Positions 1 through 7,987 of a stretch of DNA of 15,495 nucleotides are shown piece after piece. This stretch comes from JBJXFE01 sp046153875 (GTDB lineage: Bacteria; Planctomycetota; Phycisphaerae; Phycisphaerales; UBA1924): contig JBJXFE010000074.1 of assembly GCA_046153875.1 (NCBI GenBank), forward strand, positions 1 to 15,495, read 5' to 3'. Position 1 is the first letter of the stretch; each line of letters opens with the position of its first letter. The translations under genes were made by a program, and so were the position numbers. Under the pieces are notes generated by a model. The model saw only the letters and a program-made list of their open reading frames with translations, made no database searches and was not told the DNA's origin.

Positions 1-435
1 GGAATCGGGCGCGAAGTTTGTGCGGGGGTCGGGTGCTCCATTGCCCCGCGAGGGCGGCCCGAGCCAAACCGGACAAAGTTATCAGGAATGGAGCGGCACG
101 GGGCCCCGCCCCGGTTATCGGGGCTCCCCGCGCCCCGCCGCGGGGCTACGTTCCCAAGAATAAAGCGATACCCGCCGGGCATCGGACGCCCGCTCCGGGG
201 CCCCGCCCCCTAACGCGATGGCTCGGGCAGAGCTCTCGCCGCGTACACGACCACGAACCGCGTGACCACGCCCCCGCACGACCCGCAGAGCGTCGTCGGC
301 GGCAGCGGCCGGTCCTGGTCCTCGGGCCGGCGCGCCGGGCGTTCGGTTCAGCGGCGAACACCGGGCCTGTCCGACGCTGCGCGACCGGCAACCGCGGGGC
401 TCCGGGCTCCACCCGCACCGGCAAGAACGGGTTGG
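1..435. other. GC-rich stretch without a convincing gene
   Basis: I see no gene I can defend here. Long open frames exist on both strands but are Arg/Pro/Ala/Gly-rich, the usual by-product of very high GC. A minus-strand ATG at 41-39 opens a frame (MEHPTPAQTSRPI) that runs off the left edge and could be the start of a neighbouring gene, but it has no clear ribosome binding site. The 13-mer GGGGCCCCGCCCC occurs twice (100-112 and 197-209). A minus-strand frame around 240-300 encodes a CGSCG motif but has no start codon after the preceding stop. Confidence 0.4.
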
Positions 436-831
436 CTACGCCCCGACCGCCGTCAGCCGAGACGCCAGGACGACCGCGCCGAGCACGATCAGCACCACGC
501 CCCCGAACACGAAGTGACCGGGACGGTCGACGTGCGGCCCCGCGATGCGCCGCAGCAGGCCCGGGACCAGCAGGTACAGGGTTCCCTTGATCGTCCAGCC
601 CCAGCCCAGGAGGGTGACGATCAGGGGAATCCCCGGCGTCCAGGCGTTGTGCGAAAGGACGACCCAGAGGCCCACCATCAGCGACGGCAGGCCGACCAGA
701 AGGCCCGCGTAGGGCAGGGGGAGCAGGTCCTTGAAGAGCGTCCCCCAGTGGCGCGGGGCCAGCACGTGGGACAGCCCGGTCACGATCACAAGCACGGCCA
801 CGTACCACTCGGCGATTGCTGAGGCGGGCAT
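436..831 (-). CDS. Small four-helix integral membrane protein, unknown function
   Basis: Function not recognised. The 131-aa product is almost entirely hydrophobic, with four likely membrane helices at about residues 7-25, 41-60, 67-90 and 106-123, and only short loops (for example APRHWG and GPHVDRPGH). Size and layout resemble small DoxX-like or similar four-helix proteins, but no diagnostic motif is visible, so I assign no family. The start is well supported: on the minus strand AAAGGAG (845-839) sits 7 nt before the ATG. The gene appears to stand alone; the next gene (994) is divergent. Its promoter region carries a perfect 18-bp palindrome, so it is probably under a dedicated repressor or activator. 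The regulator is not visible in the window. Confidence 0.8.
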   Translation of the reverse strand: MPASAIAEWYVAVLVIVTGLSHVLAPRHWGTLFKDLLPLPYAGLLVGLPSLMVGLWVVLSHNAWTPGIPLIVTLLGWGWTIKGTLYLLVPGLLRRIAGPHVDRPGHFVFGGVVLIVLGAVVLASRLTAVGA

Positions 832-850
832 CGGGCGACTCCTTTCGCAT

Positions 851-880
851 ATTGTAGCCTAGGCTACAACCGGCGGGCAA
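851..880 (-). promoter_or_regulatory. Candidate sigma70-like promoter of the small membrane protein gene
   Basis: On the minus strand TTGCCC (880-875) and TACAAT (856-851) are 18 bp apart, directly upstream of the AAAGGAG ribosome binding site. The -10 box is one base from TATAAT. The implied leader is very short (about 15 nt). Planctomycete promoter consensus is less well known, so this is a motif-based proposal. Confidence 0.45.
852..869. promoter_or_regulatory. 18-bp perfect palindromic operator candidate
   Basis: TTGTAGCCTAGGCTACAA is identical to its own reverse complement over all 18 bases. It overlaps the -10 box and most of the spacer of the promoter at 851-880, the position expected for steric repression or for an activator acting in the spacer. 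Its low GC stands out in a very GC-rich intergenic region. The half-site TTGTAGCCT does not let me name the regulator family. Confidence 0.6.
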
Positions 881-993
881 GGGGGCGCTGCGGCGGCCCG
901 CGCCGGCACCGCCGCGCCCGACGGCACGGGCGGGGTCGGGGCGGCGGCGATCGCGCCCGGCACTCCTCGGCCCCGGCGCCGTACCCTTACCCC

Positions 994-1491
994 ATGCCCA
1001 CCCTCGACATCGTCTCGCGCATCAACTTCGCCGAGCTCGACAACGCCATCAACAACACCCTCAAGGCCGTGGCCGCGCGGTTCGACTTCCGCAACTCGCC
1101 CGTCGAGATCGCCGTCGACCGCAAGGAGAAGAAGATCAAGATGTCCGCCGCCGACGACGGCAAGCTCAAGGGCCTGCACGAGATGTTCCTGAACGCCGCG
1201 ATCAAGCGCGGCCTGCACGTCAAGTCCTTCGAGTTCGCCGAGATCGAGCAGGGCCGGCACGGCGAATCCAAGCGCGAGGTGAAGCTCAAGGAAGGCCTGA
1301 CCCAGGAGCTGGCCAAGCAGATCGCACGCATGGTCAAGGAGTCGAAGCTCAAGGTGCAGGCGAGCATCCAGGGCGAAGAGGTGCGGCTCTCGGGCAAGCA
1401 GATCGACGACCTGCGGACCGTCATGCGGATGCTCGACACGGCGGACCCGCCGCTGGCCCAGCCGCTCCAGTACGTGAACATGAAAAGCTGA
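994..1491 (+). CDS. yajQ: YajQ family nucleotide/cyclic-di-GMP-binding protein
   Basis: The 165-aa product has the full YajQ (UPF0234/DUF520) layout: N-terminal MPTLDIVSRINF (E. coli MPSFDIVSEVD), then RFDFRNSPVEI, a central KRGLHVKSFEF segment, and the family hallmark MVKESKLKVQASIQGEEVR followed by SGKQIDDL and a C-terminal QPLQYVN (E. coli QPFQFKN). Length matches the family (about 160-165). YajQ proteins are small cytoplasmic proteins with two ferredoxin-like folds; Xanthomonas and Pseudomonas members bind cyclic di-GMP and affect transcription factors, and some have been reported to bind nucleotides or RNA. Which role applies here is unknown. There is no clear Shine-Dalgarno before the ATG (preceding bases TACCCTTACCCC). 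The gene is divergent from 436-831 and convergent with 1502-2716, so probably monocistronic. Confidence 0.93.
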   Translation: MPTLDIVSRINFAELDNAINNTLKAVAARFDFRNSPVEIAVDRKEKKIKMSAADDGKLKGLHEMFLNAAIKRGLHVKSFEFAEIEQGRHGESKREVKLKEGLTQELAKQIARMVKESKLKVQASIQGEEVRLSGKQIDDLRTVMRMLDTADPPLAQPLQYVNMKS

Positions 1492-1501
1492 GCCGACGCG
1501 T

Positions 1502-2716
1502 TCACCGTGCGGGTGCCGCCGCCACGACTCTTGCGACGCCGTTGAACGCCGCGTACCGGTCGAGGGAGTCCGCGAGGGCGGCCCGGCGGCGCCGCGTCGG
1601 TTTCACGCCCGGTTCCCACCACACGCGTCGCACGTGCAGGGCTCCGGCCTCGCGGTCCAGCCGGGGGTCGAGCCTCCCGACGAGGCGGCCGCCTTCCAGC
1701 ATCGGCAGGATGTAGTACCCGAACGTACGCTTTTTTTCAGGCACGAACGCCTCGAACCGGTAGTCGAAACCGAAGAGGCGCTCGCAGCGTGTCCGGTCGC
1801 GGATCAGCGGATCGAACGGGCTGAGCAGCCTGATCTCGCCGTCCGCGCTCGGCCGACCGGCCGCGGCGCGCTCGCGCCAGTCATGCACCGCGAAGCCCGC
1901 CCGCCGCCCACCGGCGCGATCCTCCATCAGCACCGGAACGATCTCGCCGCCTTTGACGCCGGCCGCGCACCACGCCGCGGCCTCGCTGATGTCCACGGCG
2001 CGCCAGAACGCCGCGATCTCCCGGGGCGTCCCCGCGCCGATCCGGTCGAGCGCCGTGCGGCACGCCCAGGCCACGTGGTCGGGCTCGGCCGGGGCCGGGC
2101 GCGCACGGTGGTGGGGGAGCACCCGCTCCGTCAGGTCATAGACCTTCTGGAAGTTCACGCGATGCGGGATCGCCAGCTCGCCCGCGCGCCACCAGTACTC
2201 CAGGGCCGCCTTCGCGGGCTTCCAGTCCCACCACGGGCCGCTCGCCCTGCGCCGCCCCGGCGCGGCCTCGAAATCCCGCGCCATGAGAGGCCCCTCGCGG
2301 CGGATGCGGTCGAGGATCGCCGCGAGAAGAGCGTCCTTCTGCCTCCCGAGCCTCTTCGTCAGCCACGCCGCCCACGCCCAGGATGTCACACGATCGAAGC
2401 GGCGTTTCCAGTGCGGGAACCACTCGCTGGGGATGATCGACGCGTCGTGCGTCCAGTGCTCGAAGACGCGCCCGGACCGCTGCAAGTCGTCCAGCAGAGC
2501 GGGGCGGTACGCGGGCGATCGCGTCCACAGGATGTGGTGGTGGGCCCGCTCGACCACGTGGATGCTGTCGATCTGCACGAACCCGAGCCGCTCGATCAGC
2601 GCGAGCACCCCGTCGGCGTCTGTGTGCGCGGGGGCCGCGTCATCCCCGAGCGCGCTCCCCGCGAGCAGCAGGGCCCGCGCGGCCGACACAGGCATCAGTT
2701 CCGCCGCTCGGGACAT
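1502..2716 (-). CDS. ycaQ: YcaQ/AlkX-type winged-helix DNA glycosylase
   Basis: The 404-aa protein belongs to the HTH_42 (AlkZ/YcaQ) superfamily of DNA glycosylases. Family marks in order: GFVQIDSIHVVERAHHHILWTR (residues about 45-66) with the QxD catalytic motif (QID, 48-50) typical of the YcaQ branch rather than the QxQ of AlkZ; FEHWTHDASIIP (85-96); PWWDWKPAKAALEYWW winged-helix segment (161-176); and the conserved C-terminal block LSPFDPLIRDR...RLFGFDYRFEAFVP...FGYYILPMLEGGRLVGRLD (298-350). E. coli YcaQ/AlkX (about 410 aa) excises alkylated bases and unhooks interstrand crosslinks; the same role is inferred here. Start: ATG at 2716 lacks a strong ribosome binding site, and Met8 is an alternative. 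The stop lies 10 bp from the yajQ stop on the opposite strand, with no obvious shared terminator. Confidence 0.9.
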   Translation of the reverse strand: MSRAAELMPVSAARALLLAGSALGDDAAPAHTDADGVLALIERLGFVQIDSIHVVERAHHHILWTRSPAYRPALLDDLQRSGRVFEHWTHDASIIPSEWFPHWKRRFDRVTSWAWAAWLTKRLGRQKDALLAAILDRIRREGPLMARDFEAAPGRRRASGPWWDWKPAKAALEYWWRAGELAIPHRVNFQKVYDLTERVLPHHRARPAPAEPDHVAWACRTALDRIGAGTPREIAAFWRAVDISEAAAWCAAGVKGGEIVPVLMEDRAGGRRAGFAVHDWRERAAAGRPSADGEIRLLSPFDPLIRDRTRCERLFGFDYRFEAFVPEKKRTFGYYILPMLEGGRLVGRLDPRLDREAGALHVRRVWWEPGVKPTRRRRAALADSLDRYAAFNGVARVVAAAPAR

Positions 2717-2811
2717 GCACCGCGAGCGTACGCGTTCCCGCGCGGGGGCGCGCCGCTCGGGCGGCCCCCGCCTCGTGAGACCCCGGGTGACGGGTATGTG
2801 GGTGGGAGGGT

Positions 2812-4740
2812 TTACGCAAAGACCAGCCGCACGCCGTCGAGGCTGTACTCGAGCGTCCCGACCGGGCCCGGACCGTCGGGGAAGATGATCGTGCCGAAGG
2901 TGCCGGTGGTCGCCGCTGCCTTGAGGAAGTAGAACCGGTCGCCGGAGAGCGGCAGGAACCCGCCGGAATACGTGAACGACACCCCGCCCGCCAGCGAGGC
3001 GTTCTGGGCCGAGATGAGCCGCCCCGTGCTCAGCAGCCCGTGAGCCGAGATGTCGATCACGATCGCCCCGGTGGCGGTCTGCACGAAGTCGCCGGCGACG
3101 GTGATCGGCGTGCCCTGCTTGAACGTCATCGTCCCGGCGTTGGTGAACGTGCCGCCCGCGGGGGTGACGACGAGCGGCACGCCGCCGCCGAGGGTCATGG
3201 CGCCTTCATTGAGCGTCAGCCCGCCGAGCCCCTCGAAGGTCGAGTAGCGCCCGATCCAGGAGATGGCCGCGCCGGCCCCGACCGTCTCGATCATCGCGCC
3301 CGAGAGCGAGAACAGGGCCGTGCCGAAGACGCTCCACGAGCCGTCGGTCAGCGTCGTGCCCGTGATCTGCGCCACCGCGCCCTGGTTCAGGGTGAGCGAG
3401 CCGTTGCGCACGTTCAGATGCCCGAGATTGTCGAGGATCACGCCGCCGAAGCCCAGGTCGGTCGGCAGTTGCTTGCGGATCTCGCCGTGGTTGATGATGC
3501 GGTTGTCGCCCGCGCCCTCGACGCCGACGGCCGTGGCGTTCGCCTGCACGTAGAAGAACTTGTCGGCGTTGTTGGTGATCGTCGCGCCCTCGAACGTGAG
3601 CCCGCCGCGGTTCCAGATGAGCGTGCCGTTGTTGCTGATGTCGCGGGCCAGCGTGTGCTCGCCCAGCGTCATCAGGCTGATCTTGCCGGTGGGGTTGATG
3701 ACCGTGCCGCCGTCGCCCTCGAAGCGCCCGGAGTTCCAGGTGAGCGGCCCGTCGATCGACAGGGTGCCGGAGCCCTTGACCGTCGCGTTCGTGACGTGCA
3801 GGAAGGACGACATGGTCCAGTCGCCGCCGATCGTGTGCTTGCCGCCCTGCCAGATGGTGATCCCGCCGCCGGTGAGCGTCGAGCCCGCGGCGTGGGTGAA
3901 GTCGCCGAAGTAGTGCAGGACGCCCTCGGCCGCGACGTGGCGCGTGCCCGAGTTCGAGCCGCCCGCCAGGAGTTGGAGGGTGCCGGAGACGACATTGAGC
4001 GTGCCGGAGTTGGTCGTCGGGACGACGAGGCGGACGAGCCCCTCGCCGTCGCGGACCGTCGTGCCCTCGTTGATGAACGCGCCGGGCCAGCAGAAGCTGC
4101 GGAAGCTCGTCGAGCCCGTGGCCTTGAACAGCGCCCCGGCCTTGTTCACGATCTCGGTGCCGCAGGCGTCGTAGCCGTCGATGTCGCCCGAGGCCCACGT
4201 GATCGAACCGTAGCTCTTGATGTCGCGGCGCAGCTCGAGCGTGCCCGAGCCCGCGATGACGAACGTGCCCGTGGACTTGACCTCCACGTCGCCGCCGCCG
4301 GAGAGCTTGCCGCCCGTCCACTTGAGCTTGCCGCTCACCGAGAGCAGCCCGTTCCCGTCGAAGAGCCCGGCCGCCAGGTTCATTACGCCCCCGCCGGACT
4401 TCACCGTGGTGAGCGAGCTGACGGAGACCGTCCCGCCGGTGATGGTGAGATCTTCGGCGAGCGTGAACTGTTTGACCTTGAACGTGCCCGCGTTGTGCTG
4501 GATCAGCGGGTTGGCGGCCACGTCGATGATCGCGTGGTCGTACTTGTCCGGGAGCACGTCGCACTCCCAGTTGTGCTTGTCGGTGAGCGTGACGCCGTCG
4601 CCCCCGCCGTCCCAGTGGACGGTCGAGAAGGTCAGTCGCGGTTCGAGCTGCTCGCAGCCCTCGAAGCGGGCGGCGTGGCCTGACGCGGACGCGATGCGGC
4701 GGGGGGTTTGACCGGTTTTCGAGAACCAGGAACGGGGCAT
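2812..4740 (-). CDS. LEPR-type N-terminus, beta-repeat exported/surface protein
   Basis: The 642-aa product starts MPRSWFSKTG and carries QLEPRLTFS at residues 31-39, a variant of the LEPR-XLL motif found at the N-terminus of many large planctomycete exoproteins. The rest is Gly/Thr/Asn-rich and built of repeating strands such as GxLxVxxGxLxL, LTWNSGRFEGDG, LIWNRGGLTFEGATITNN, INHGEI and LNHG-like turns, as in right-handed beta-helix or autotransporter-type passenger repeats. It ends with GDRFYFLKAAATTGTFG...GPVGTLEYSLDGVRLVF, a common closing module of such proteins. No enzymatic motif is visible, so an adhesive or cell-surface structural role is inferred. The start at 4740 is preferred over an in-frame ATG at 4851 because GGAG lies 6 nt upstream and the 37-residue extension is low-complexity. 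It lies 243 bp downstream of the polyphosphate-related gene on the same strand. Confidence 0.8.
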   Translation of the reverse strand: MPRSWFSKTGQTPRRIASASGHAARFEGCEQLEPRLTFSTVHWDGGGDGVTLTDKHNWECDVLPDKYDHAIIDVAANPLIQHNAGTFKVKQFTLAEDLTITGGTVSVSSLTTVKSGGGVMNLAAGLFDGNGLLSVSGKLKWTGGKLSGGGDVEVKSTGTFVIAGSGTLELRRDIKSYGSITWASGDIDGYDACGTEIVNKAGALFKATGSTSFRSFCWPGAFINEGTTVRDGEGLVRLVVPTTNSGTLNVVSGTLQLLAGGSNSGTRHVAAEGVLHYFGDFTHAAGSTLTGGGITIWQGGKHTIGGDWTMSSFLHVTNATVKGSGTLSIDGPLTWNSGRFEGDGGTVINPTGKISLMTLGEHTLARDISNNGTLIWNRGGLTFEGATITNNADKFFYVQANATAVGVEGAGDNRIINHGEIRKQLPTDLGFGGVILDNLGHLNVRNGSLTLNQGAVAQITGTTLTDGSWSVFGTALFSLSGAMIETVGAGAAISWIGRYSTFEGLGGLTLNEGAMTLGGGVPLVVTPAGGTFTNAGTMTFKQGTPITVAGDFVQTATGAIVIDISAHGLLSTGRLISAQNASLAGGVSFTYSGGFLPLSGDRFYFLKAAATTGTFGTIIFPDGPGPVGTLEYSLDGVRLVFA

Positions 4741-4983
4741 GCTGATCTCCAGTTGTGCGCCCCCCTTGTGGGCGGGAGCGTCGGCGGTCCGGCCCGATCC
4801 TGGGCCGGGGCCGCCACCATCGAACATGCCACGCCGGACGGCGCGTGCCATGAAACGGGGATGAGCGGGCGACGGACGCGCGCGGGCGGCGACGTGTGCG
4901 CCGTCGGCGCGGTGTGCGCGACCGGGAGAAGCGCGCGAGCATGGAGAAGTGAACGAGAGACCGAAAACGTGCGGGCGCGCGGG

Positions 4984-7716
4984 TCAGACCTGTGCGGGGA
5001 CGCCCGCCGGCTCGTGTGTCGCCGCCGGGACGTGACCGTTGGAGGCGGGTTCGAGCCGCACCGCCACGGGCTCCGGCGCGGCCCGCTCGAACCGCGGCTC
5101 AAGCCCGAACACCGCGTGGAACAGCCCGCCCTTCTTGGCCGCGCCCCACAGGTCCGTCGCCGGGTCTTCGGCCGCCGTGACCAGGAACCGCGCCGCGGTC
5201 CCCTCGAACTCGACCTGCACCGACCGCGTGTTCTGCGTGTGCGTGCGGTCGAGCCCGTCGGCCACGCGCAGGATCGCCGCCAGCCGCCGCACCAGCTCGC
5301 GGTCGGCCTTGTCGAGCGCGGCGAAGTTCGGGTGCCGCTTGCGCGGCTCGGTCTGGCGGTGGTACCGCGCGACGTTGGCGATCACCTCGATCTCGCGCCG
5401 CGAAAAGCCGGCCACGTCGGAGTGGACGATCAGGTGGTAGCTGTGCTTGTGGTGCCGCGAATAGTTGACAAGGTAGCCCACGTCGTGAAGGACGCCGGCG
5501 GCCTCGAGCAGCCTGCGATCTTCGGCGCGCCGCACCTCGTCCCACCCTTGACTCTCCGCGAGCTGCGCATGGATCGACAGGGCCAGGCGCGTCACGTGCT
5601 CGCTGTGGGCGGCCTCGTAGCGGCAGGATTCGGCGAATCGGCGCACGGCCCGGATCGCCGACGACCCCGGCGGCCCGCCGACCGCGCCGGCCGATGATCC
5701 GAAGACCTCCTCGGCCATCCGCAGCACCAGCCCGTCCCGGATGCCGCGGTCGTGGACGCGGACGACGTTCACGCCCAGGTGCTTCAGCACCCGCTCGACG
5801 ATCGCCAGCCCCGCCACGATGATGTCCGCGCGTTCCTCGGGAAGCCCGGGGACGCGCGCCCGGTCACGCACCGGCAGCCGGCGCAGCCGGTCGAGCACGT
5901 GCCGCACGTCGGAGCGATGGGCCTCGTGCCCGGGCACGCCGCGGTCCCAGAGCGAGGGCCCGGCGGCACCGCGCTCGCGATGGATGAGAATGTTCGCCAG
6001 CGTGGTGAACGTGCCCCCCGCGCCGATGACGAGCTGCGGCGCGAGCGGCGGCCGCCCCACCCCCTCGGCCAGCGTGCGCTTGATGTGCCGGCGCATCTTC
6101 TTGAAGCGCTCGCCGCCGCACCGGTCCGGGCCGCCGAACAGCTCGGTGAGCCGCACGGCCCCCAGCGGCAGCGAATAGACCTGCTCCGTGACGCCGCCCG
6201 CCGAGAGGACAATCTCGGTGCTCCCGCCGCCGATATCGACGACCGCGGCCGCGAGCCCGCGCAGGTCGAACGAGTGCGCCGCCGAGAGGTACGCGAGCCG
6301 CGCCTCGTCGGCGGGCGAGATCACCTCGAGCGTGATCCCCGTCCGCGCGCGGAACATCCCGGCGAACGCGTCGCGGTTGCCCGCCTCGCGGCACGCCGAC
6401 GTGCCGATCGCCCGCAGCGCGTGAACGCCGTGCCCCAGCGCGATCCGCTTCATCCGTTCGACCGCGCGGAGCGTGTGCTCCATCGCCTCGTCACTCATCA
6501 TCCCGGCCTCGCCCAGGCCGCGCCCGAGGCGCGTGATCTCCTTCTCGTCATCCAGCACGCGGTACGAACCGTCCGGATGGGCCTCGGCCACGAGCAGGCG
6601 GATGCTGTTCGTGCCCACGTCGATCGCGCCCAGCCGGCGGGGCCCGGGGGCGGGCGCGCCCGGGGCGATCGCGTGCGCCCCGCCGCTCCCGTTCGAACCC
6701 GGCCCGTGGGCGGCGCTGTTCGAGCCGACGCCGTCCGCCGCGCCCGTCAGCGCGCCGTGTCGGGTTTCGGCGGTCGGGTCGAGCAGCGCGCGGAACGACG
6801 CGATGAAGTCGAGCGCGCCGGTCGATCCGATCTGCTCGACCGCTTCCCGGTGTCGCTCGTCGCGCTCGCCCTCGCACCGCCGCTTCAGCGCCGCGACGCC
6901 GTCGCGCAGCTCGGCGTCCAGACCCGGGTCTGCGAGCGCGGCGTCGAGCCGCCCGACCACCTGGTGCATGTCGTTCACGCCCCCGAGCAGGTCCTGCAGC
7001 GCCGCCAGGCGCGGCAGCGTCGTGTCGCGCAGCCCGGGACCGAAGCACGGCGCGAAGATCTCCAGCGCGTACCGCAGCGACTTGGCCCGAAGCCGCAGCG
7101 TGTGCAGGTGCTCCGGGACGCCGAGGTCCTCCTCGGCCGCGGCCCGCAGCCGCTCCGTGAGCGACGCGATGACCGGCGCCGCGGCGTCGGCGAGCGTGGT
7201 CGCGCCCCGCCCGCCGGCGTCGCGCGTGTCACCCATCGCGCCCCGCGCCGAGTCGATCAGGTCGTCGCGCAGCGACCGCAGTTTCCGCCGCGGGGTCTTC
7301 CGCGCCGCCTTGATAATGTCCCGCGCGGCCTCCTCGCGCTCACCGGCGACGCGATCACGCAGCAGGTCGATCACCGCGCGCTGCGACTCGGGGGCGCGCT
7401 CGGCCAGAGCCGCGAACACCACCGTGTGGGCGTCGCACTCGCGCGCCGCCCCCGCGGCGCGACGGATCCGCCTCAGCCGACGGTGCGTCCGCTTCACGCC
7501 CTCGGGGTCAAGGCACCCCGTGAACGCCGCGAGCGCCGCGGAGGCCCGGCGAGTCGAAACCCGGAGCTGATGGGCGTACTCGGCGTCGGCGCGCTCGCCC
7601 GAGGTTGCGAGCAGCCGCGCGACCGTCCCGAAGCGCGCGGTGAGCACAAGCCGCGCCGCCTCGATGATCGGCGTGGAGCCGTCGAGCCCCTCGATCCATT
7701 TCCCGCGCGACTTCAT
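4984..7716 (-). CDS. CHAD - Ppx/GppA phosphatase - HD domain fusion protein
   Basis: The 910-aa protein has three parts. Residues about 15-310 form a CHAD domain: EYAHQLRVSTRRASA (conserved H49, R52, R56, R57), RRAAGAARECDAH, LHTLRLRAKSLRYALEIF (204-221) and LQDLLGGVNDMHQV. CHAD domains bind inorganic polyphosphate. A Gly/Ser/Ala/Pro linker (about 311-360) leads to a Ppx/GppA ASKHA phosphatase (361-670) with GAIDVGTNSIRLLV, an ISPADEARLAYL segment matching E. coli ISGNEEARLIFM, VVDIGGGSTEIVL and VIGAGGTFTTL. Residues about 690-860 form an HD domain with HSEHV, VLHDVGYLVNYS (H744, D745), HKHSYHLI and ARYHR; E. coli Ppx has HE at the HD position. Expected activity is hydrolysis of polyphosphate or pppGpp, with CHAD tethering the polymer. 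Met at 7716 is chosen over an ATG at 7872: the extension is non-conserved and a TACAAT box lies at 7820-7815. Confidence 0.9.
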   Translation of the reverse strand: MKSRGKWIEGLDGSTPIIEAARLVLTARFGTVARLLATSGERADAEYAHQLRVSTRRASAALAAFTGCLDPEGVKRTHRRLRRIRRAAGAARECDAHTVVFAALAERAPESQRAVIDLLRDRVAGEREEAARDIIKAARKTPRRKLRSLRDDLIDSARGAMGDTRDAGGRGATTLADAAAPVIASLTERLRAAAEEDLGVPEHLHTLRLRAKSLRYALEIFAPCFGPGLRDTTLPRLAALQDLLGGVNDMHQVVGRLDAALADPGLDAELRDGVAALKRRCEGERDERHREAVEQIGSTGALDFIASFRALLDPTAETRHGALTGAADGVGSNSAAHGPGSNGSGGAHAIAPGAPAPGPRRLGAIDVGTNSIRLLVAEAHPDGSYRVLDDEKEITRLGRGLGEAGMMSDEAMEHTLRAVERMKRIALGHGVHALRAIGTSACREAGNRDAFAGMFRARTGITLEVISPADEARLAYLSAAHSFDLRGLAAAVVDIGGGSTEIVLSAGGVTEQVYSLPLGAVRLTELFGGPDRCGGERFKKMRRHIKRTLAEGVGRPPLAPQLVIGAGGTFTTLANILIHRERGAAGPSLWDRGVPGHEAHRSDVRHVLDRLRRLPVRDRARVPGLPEERADIIVAGLAIVERVLKHLGVNVVRVHDRGIRDGLVLRMAEEVFGSSAGAVGGPPGSSAIRAVRRFAESCRYEAAHSEHVTRLALSIHAQLAESQGWDEVRRAEDRRLLEAAGVLHDVGYLVNYSRHHKHSYHLIVHSDVAGFSRREIEVIANVARYHRQTEPRKRHPNFAALDKADRELVRRLAAILRVADGLDRTHTQNTRSVQVEFEGTAARFLVTAAEDPATDLWGAAKKGGLFHAVFGLEPRFERAAPEPVAVRLEPASNGHVPAATHEPAGVPAQV

Positions 7717-7814
7717 CGCCCCGCTGCTCCCGAAAGGAACCGACCGCGCCCGCCGCACCCCGCGACGGAACCTGCACCCGGGCAACCTGTAGCCTCCGCC
7801 GACCGAGGACGCCG

Positions 7815-7820
7815 ATTGTA
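7815..7820 (-). promoter_or_regulatory. Candidate -10 box for the CHAD-Ppx-HD gene
   Basis: TACAAT on the minus strand, preceded by TTTTCG, would start transcription near 7808 and give a leader of about 90 nt before the ATG at 7716. No convincing -35 hexamer is found 16-18 bp upstream. It mainly supports the downstream start codon, since an ATG at 7872 would lie upstream of the transcript. Confidence 0.3.
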
Positions 7821-7946
7821 CGAAAACTCGTCCCCCGACCCGCTCCGCGGCAGCGTAGGCGGGGGAATCCACACATTCTTCACCGAACGCTTGCGCGCCC
7901 CTCTCGTGAAGGGTTTAGGTAGGGAAACAATCCGACGTCACGCCCG

Positions 7947-7975
7947 TTGGGAGCCCGGAATCAGTGTGGTATGAT
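7947..7975 (+). promoter_or_regulatory. Candidate promoter opening the plus-strand metal-related locus
   Basis: TTGGGA (7947-7952) and TATGAT (7970-7975) are spaced by 17 bp, a good sigma70-like arrangement. Transcription would start around 7982, about 6 nt before the ATG at 7988, so the first gene may be translated from a leaderless or nearly leaderless mRNA. This argues against the in-frame ATG at 7964, which overlaps the spacer. Confidence 0.5.
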
Positions 7976-7987
7976 GTTGAGCGTCCA

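Noticed and set aside
100..209. Repeated 13-mer GGGGCCCCGCCCC
   Set aside because: Simple GC-rich composition makes two copies within 100 bp unremarkable.
146..880. Minus-strand open frame covering the small membrane protein in another frame
   Set aside because: Arg/Pro-rich translation; the overlapping 131-aa frame has membrane helices and a good ribosome binding site.
1634..2932. Plus-strand open frame (432 codons) opposite ycaQ
   Set aside because: Antisense to a clearly identified glycosylase gene; no family features.
3040..4683. Plus-strand open frame (547 codons) opposite the LEPR-type gene
   Set aside because: Low-complexity Arg/Asp/Ala/Glu translation that mirrors the repeat structure of the minus-strand gene; no start-site or domain support.
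5752..7974. Long plus-strand open frame (740 codons) opposite the CHAD-Ppx-HD gene
   Set aside because: Its translation is Arg/Pro/Ala/Gly-rich with no domain, and it is antisense to a gene with three recognisable domains. Long antisense frames are expected at this GC content.
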